Of a DNA stretch of 54,980 bases, positions 52,347-54,980 are shown one piece after another. Position numbers and translations under genes: made by a program. The first letter of the stretch is position 1; each line of letters opens with the position of its first letter. Below the pieces are notes generated by a model. The model did no database searches, was not told where the DNA came from, and was given only the letters and a program-made list of their open reading frames with translations. Source of the stretch: Nocardia vinacea NBRC 16497 (GTDB taxonomy: Bacteria; Actinomycetota; Actinomycetes; Mycobacteriales; Mycobacteriaceae); the NCBI RefSeq assembly GCF_000308835.1, contig NZ_BAGN01000410.1, positions 1 to 54,980 of the forward strand. Direction: 5' to 3'.

Positions 52347-54155
52347 ATGGGATTCACGAAACCGGATCTGCCACAGGTAGATCCCGAAACCTTTCTGCGG
52401 AAACCGTTGATGGAGCGCATGCGCATCCTCGCGGCCAACTGGGTCGAGCACGGATTCGGGTCACCGCGGATGGTGCACACCGTCTACATTCTCAAATTGC
52501 TCGTCCTCTACGCGCTCGGCGGCATCGTCGTCGCCACGGTGACCTCCGATCTTCCGGCGTTCTGGCATGTTTCGCAATGGTGGGACCAGCCGATCGTCTA
52601 TCAGAAGTTCGTGTTGTGGACGGTGCTGCTGGAGACCATCGGCATCGCCGGTTCATGGGGGCCGCTGGCGGGCAAAGTAAAGCCCATGACCGGCGGCATC
52701 CTGTTCTGGGCCCGGCCGGGCACCATTCGGTTTCGGCCGTGGAAGTGGGTCCCCGGCACCGCGGGCGACCGGCGCACCTGGTTCGATGTCGCGCTGTACG
52801 CGGCGCTGCTGGTCAGCCTCGCCATTGCTCTGCTCGCCCCTGGCGCGCACAGTGATTCGCTGTCGGCGGCGGTGCCGGAGAACACTTCCGGACTGGTGCG
52901 TCCGGCGCTGCTGATCGCGCCGATCGTGCTGCTGATCATCAATGGCCTGCGCGACAAGACGATCTTCCTCGGCGCGCGCGGCGAGCAGTATCTACCGGCA
53001 CTGTTCTTCTTCGCGGTGCTGCCGTTCGTCGACATGATCATCGCGCTGAAGCTGCTGATCCTGGTCGTGTGGGTCGGCGCGGGCGTCTCCAAACTCGGCA
53101 AGCACTTCTCGCAGGTGGTGCCACCGATGGTCAGCAACAGTCCGTCGGTGCCGTTCAAATGGCTCAAGCGGGCGCACTACCGTGACTTCCCGCGCGACCT
53201 GCGCCCCTCTCGGATCGCGGATCTGATGGCGCACGTCGGCGGCACAACGATCGAAGTGATCGCTCCGCTGGTGCTGTTCTTCTCCACCAATATCTGGCTG
53301 ACCGTGGCCGCGGCGACGGTGATGGTGATCTTCCACCTGTTCATCGTCTCCACCTTCCCGCTCGCGGTGCCGCTCGAATGGAATGTGCTGTTCGCCTATG
53401 CGACCGTCTTCCTGTTCCTCGGCTTCCCGAACTGGGACGGCTACGGACTCACCGATATCTCCTCGCCGTGGCTGGCCTTCGCGCTCATCGTGGGATTGCT
53501 GTTCTTCCCGATCCTGGGCAACTTCCGGCCGGATAAGGTCTCCTTCCTGCCCTCGATGCGTCAGTACGCGGGCAACTGGGCCTCGGCGGTCTGGGCCTTC
53601 GCACCCGGCGCGGAGAGCAAACTGAACAGGGTGACCCGCAGCGCGAAGAATCAGGTCGACCAGTTCGTCGAATTCGGTTACGAACCGCAGTGGGCCGAGA
53701 TCACCATGCAGCAGACCATCGCCTGGCGCACCATGCACAGCCAGGGCCGCGGTCTGTTCTCGGTGCTGCTGAAGAACCTGCCCGATATCGACAGCCGGAC
53801 GGTGCGCGAGGCCGAATTCGTCTGCAACTCGCTGATCGGCTTCAACTTCGGTGATGGACACCTGCACGACGAGGATCTGATCAGGGCGGTGCAGCAGGAG
53901 GCCGGCTTCGAACCCGGTGAACTGGTGGTCGTCTGGGTGGAGTCGCAGGCTTGGGGCAGCAAGGTGCAGCGCTACAAGGTGATCGACGCCGCGCTCGGTG
54001 TTATCGAGCGGGGCACCTGGAAGGTCGCGGAGGCGGTCGAGGAGCAGCCGTGGCTGCCCAACGGGCCGATCCCGCTGGAGGTCACCTGGTCGTTGGTGTC
54101 GTCCACCCCACCCGCCCGCGAAGAGCAGGAACACGGACACGGAGCGCTGGCATGA
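52347..54155 (+). CDS. DUF3556 transmembrane protein
   Basis: The 602-residue protein matches the DUF3556 family of mycobacterial/nocardial membrane proteins: it opens MGFTKPDLPQVDPETFLRKP, has WARPGTIRFRPWKWVPGTAGD, about 8-10 helices over residues ~50-410, and a soluble C-terminal ~190 residues. The function is unknown. ATG at 52347 follows AGGAG. It overlaps the next gene by ATGA and follows the ligase after 33 bp. Confidence 0.85.
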   Translation: MGFTKPDLPQVDPETFLRKPLMERMRILAANWVEHGFGSPRMVHTVYILKLLVLYALGGIVVATVTSDLPAFWHVSQWWDQPIVYQKFVLWTVLLETIGIAGSWGPLAGKVKPMTGGILFWARPGTIRFRPWKWVPGTAGDRRTWFDVALYAALLVSLAIALLAPGAHSDSLSAAVPENTSGLVRPALLIAPIVLLIINGLRDKTIFLGARGEQYLPALFFFAVLPFVDMIIALKLLILVVWVGAGVSKLGKHFSQVVPPMVSNSPSVPFKWLKRAHYRDFPRDLRPSRIADLMAHVGGTTIEVIAPLVLFFSTNIWLTVAAATVMVIFHLFIVSTFPLAVPLEWNVLFAYATVFLFLGFPNWDGYGLTDISSPWLAFALIVGLLFFPILGNFRPDKVSFLPSMRQYAGNWASAVWAFAPGAESKLNRVTRSAKNQVDQFVEFGYEPQWAEITMQQTIAWRTMHSQGRGLFSVLLKNLPDIDSRTVREAEFVCNSLIGFNFGDGHLHDEDLIRAVQQEAGFEPGELVVVWVESQAWGSKVQRYKVIDAALGVIERGTWKVAEAVEEQPWLPNGPIPLEVTWSLVSSTPPAREEQEHGHGALA

Positions 54156-54980
54156 CCACCGCGACCGTCGTCGGCGGCGGGCCCAACGGCCTTGCCGCCG
54201 CCGTTGCCCTCGCCAAGGCGGGTCTCACGGTCACCGTCCTGGAGGCCGCGAGCGAGATCGGCGGCGGGACCCGCACCAGCGAGGCATTGCTGCCCGGCCT
54301 GCTGCACGACCAGTGCTCGGCCACCCACCCGATGGCCGTCGGCTCCGCCTTCCTCAACGGTCTCGACCTGGAACGCTACGGATTGTCTTGGCGCACACCG
54401 GAAATCGATTGTGTGCACCCGCTGGACAGCGGCCGGGGCGCGACGCTCTACCGGTCGGTGGAGCGGACCGCGGCGGGTCTGGGGCGCGACGGCGAGCGGT
54501 GGCGGCTGTTGTTCGGTGCGCCGTCGGCGCGGTTCGACGCACTATCGGAGGACATCATGCGGCCGCTGCTGCGGCTCCCGCATCATCCGCTGACACTGGC
54601 CAGGTTCGGCCTGCCGACCGTGCTGCCCGGTTCGACGCTGGCGCGGCTGTTTCGCACCGACGAGGCCAGGGCATTGTTCGGAGGTGTTGCGGCACACGCG
54701 TTTCGGCCGCTGCACTACCCGCTGACCTCGGCCATCGGGCTCGGCATCCTCACCGCCGGGCACCGGCACGGCTGGCCGGTGGCGGCGGGCGGATCCCAGT
54801 CCATCACCAATGCGCTGGCCGCGCTGCTGACCGATCTCGGCGGCAAGATCGAGACCGATACCCGGATAGAGTCGGCCACCCAGTTGCCCACCAGCGATGT
54901 GACCATATTCGATCTGGCCCCGGATGCGGTGGCCGGTATTCTCGGTGACCGCCTGCCGTCCCGAATTGCCCGCGCCTACC
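54152..54980 (+). CDS. FAD-dependent oxidoreductase (phytoene-desaturase-like), partial
   Basis: The frame starts MTTATVVGGGPNGLAAAVAL, an FAD-binding Rossmann GGGPNGL, then VTVLEAASEIGGGTRTSE, typical of the NAD(P)/FAD-dependent flavin oxidoreductases related to phytoene desaturase. It runs to the window end without a stop, so ~276 codons of perhaps 450-530 are present. It overlaps the DUF3556 gene (ATGA), so it is the third gene of the PucR-associated operon. Confidence 0.85.
   Translation, partial: MTTATVVGGGPNGLAAAVALAKAGLTVTVLEAASEIGGGTRTSEALLPGLLHDQCSATHPMAVGSAFLNGLDLERYGLSWRTPEIDCVHPLDSGRGATLYRSVERTAAGLGRDGERWRLLFGAPSARFDALSEDIMRPLLRLPHHPLTLARFGLPTVLPGSTLARLFRTDEARALFGGVAAHAFRPLHYPLTSAIGLGILTAGHRHGWPVAAGGSQSITNALAALLTDLGGKIETDTRIESATQLPTSDVTIFDLAPDAVAGILGDRLPSRIARAY

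Overview
The window is high-GC actinobacterial DNA. A cyclopropane/mycolic-acid type methyltransferase, a DUF3556 membrane protein, a long ECF sigma factor with a SnoaL-like tail, and GTG/TTG starts with good Shine-Dalgarno sites point to a mycolic-acid-bearing genus, most likely Nocardia or a close relative. The genus is inferred from gene content only. The left ~29 kb is a patchwork of acquired genes and decayed fragments. The right ~26 kb is mostly intact, compact metabolic DNA.

Region by region. 0-4.2 kb: two large genes with PD-(D/E)XK-type nuclease motifs, preceded by a perfect 19-bp inverted repeat and ending just left of an isolated 3' half of tRNA-Pro(GGG). This looks like the cargo end of a tRNA-integrated element and is the best candidate for an undescribed defence system. 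4.2-8.2 kb: a truncated tyrosine integrase, a small secreted protein, and a scrap heap (GNAT, IS5, IS3 and NACHT fragments). 8.2-14.7 kb: a LysR regulator diverging from a PrpF-family isomerase and a complete ABC importer, closed by a strong terminator. 14.7-25 kb: scattered small genes (beta-trefoil protein, esterase, EthD protein, second LysR, Ser/Thr kinase) among pseudogenes of a YcaC-like hydrolase, a luciferase-like monooxygenase, IS110, IS3, a second integrase, WD40 and AraC proteins. 25-28.5 kb: a three-gene overlapping operon for a glycosyltransferase, a [2Fe-2S]/PMP sugar 3-dehydrase and a 4-ketoreductase, i.e. the end of a 2,3,6-trideoxysugar route. 29-34 kb: a TetR-controlled catabolic locus (two FrsA-like hydrolases and a cyclase-family enzyme) with near-identical TAACGCA-N7-TGCGTTA operators in front of both transcription units. 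34.5-41.4 kb: DUF2568 protein, CorA, sigma factor, quinone oxidoreductase, Tat-exported sulfatase, haloalkane-dehalogenase-like enzyme and a divergent TetR. 42-48 kb: an unknown small protein, an AcoR/MimR-like regulator diverging from a mycolate-type methyltransferase, and remnants of DUF1330, acetoacetyl-CoA synthetase and catalase genes. 48.2-55 kb: an MDR reductase, a PucR-type regulator, and an acyl-CoA synthetase / DUF3556 / FAD-oxidoreductase operon behind a 13-bp-arm palindrome; the last gene runs off the window.

How the genes work together. Four regulator-plus-target modules can be read directly: LysR/PrpF-ABC, TetR/hydrolases-cyclase, TetR/dehalogenase-sulfatase and PucR/acyl-CoA synthetase operon. 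Each has an inverted repeat at the promoter. Frameshifts, a lost start codon, a Trp-to-stop change and internally deleted genes show that the left and middle regions are decaying accessory DNA.
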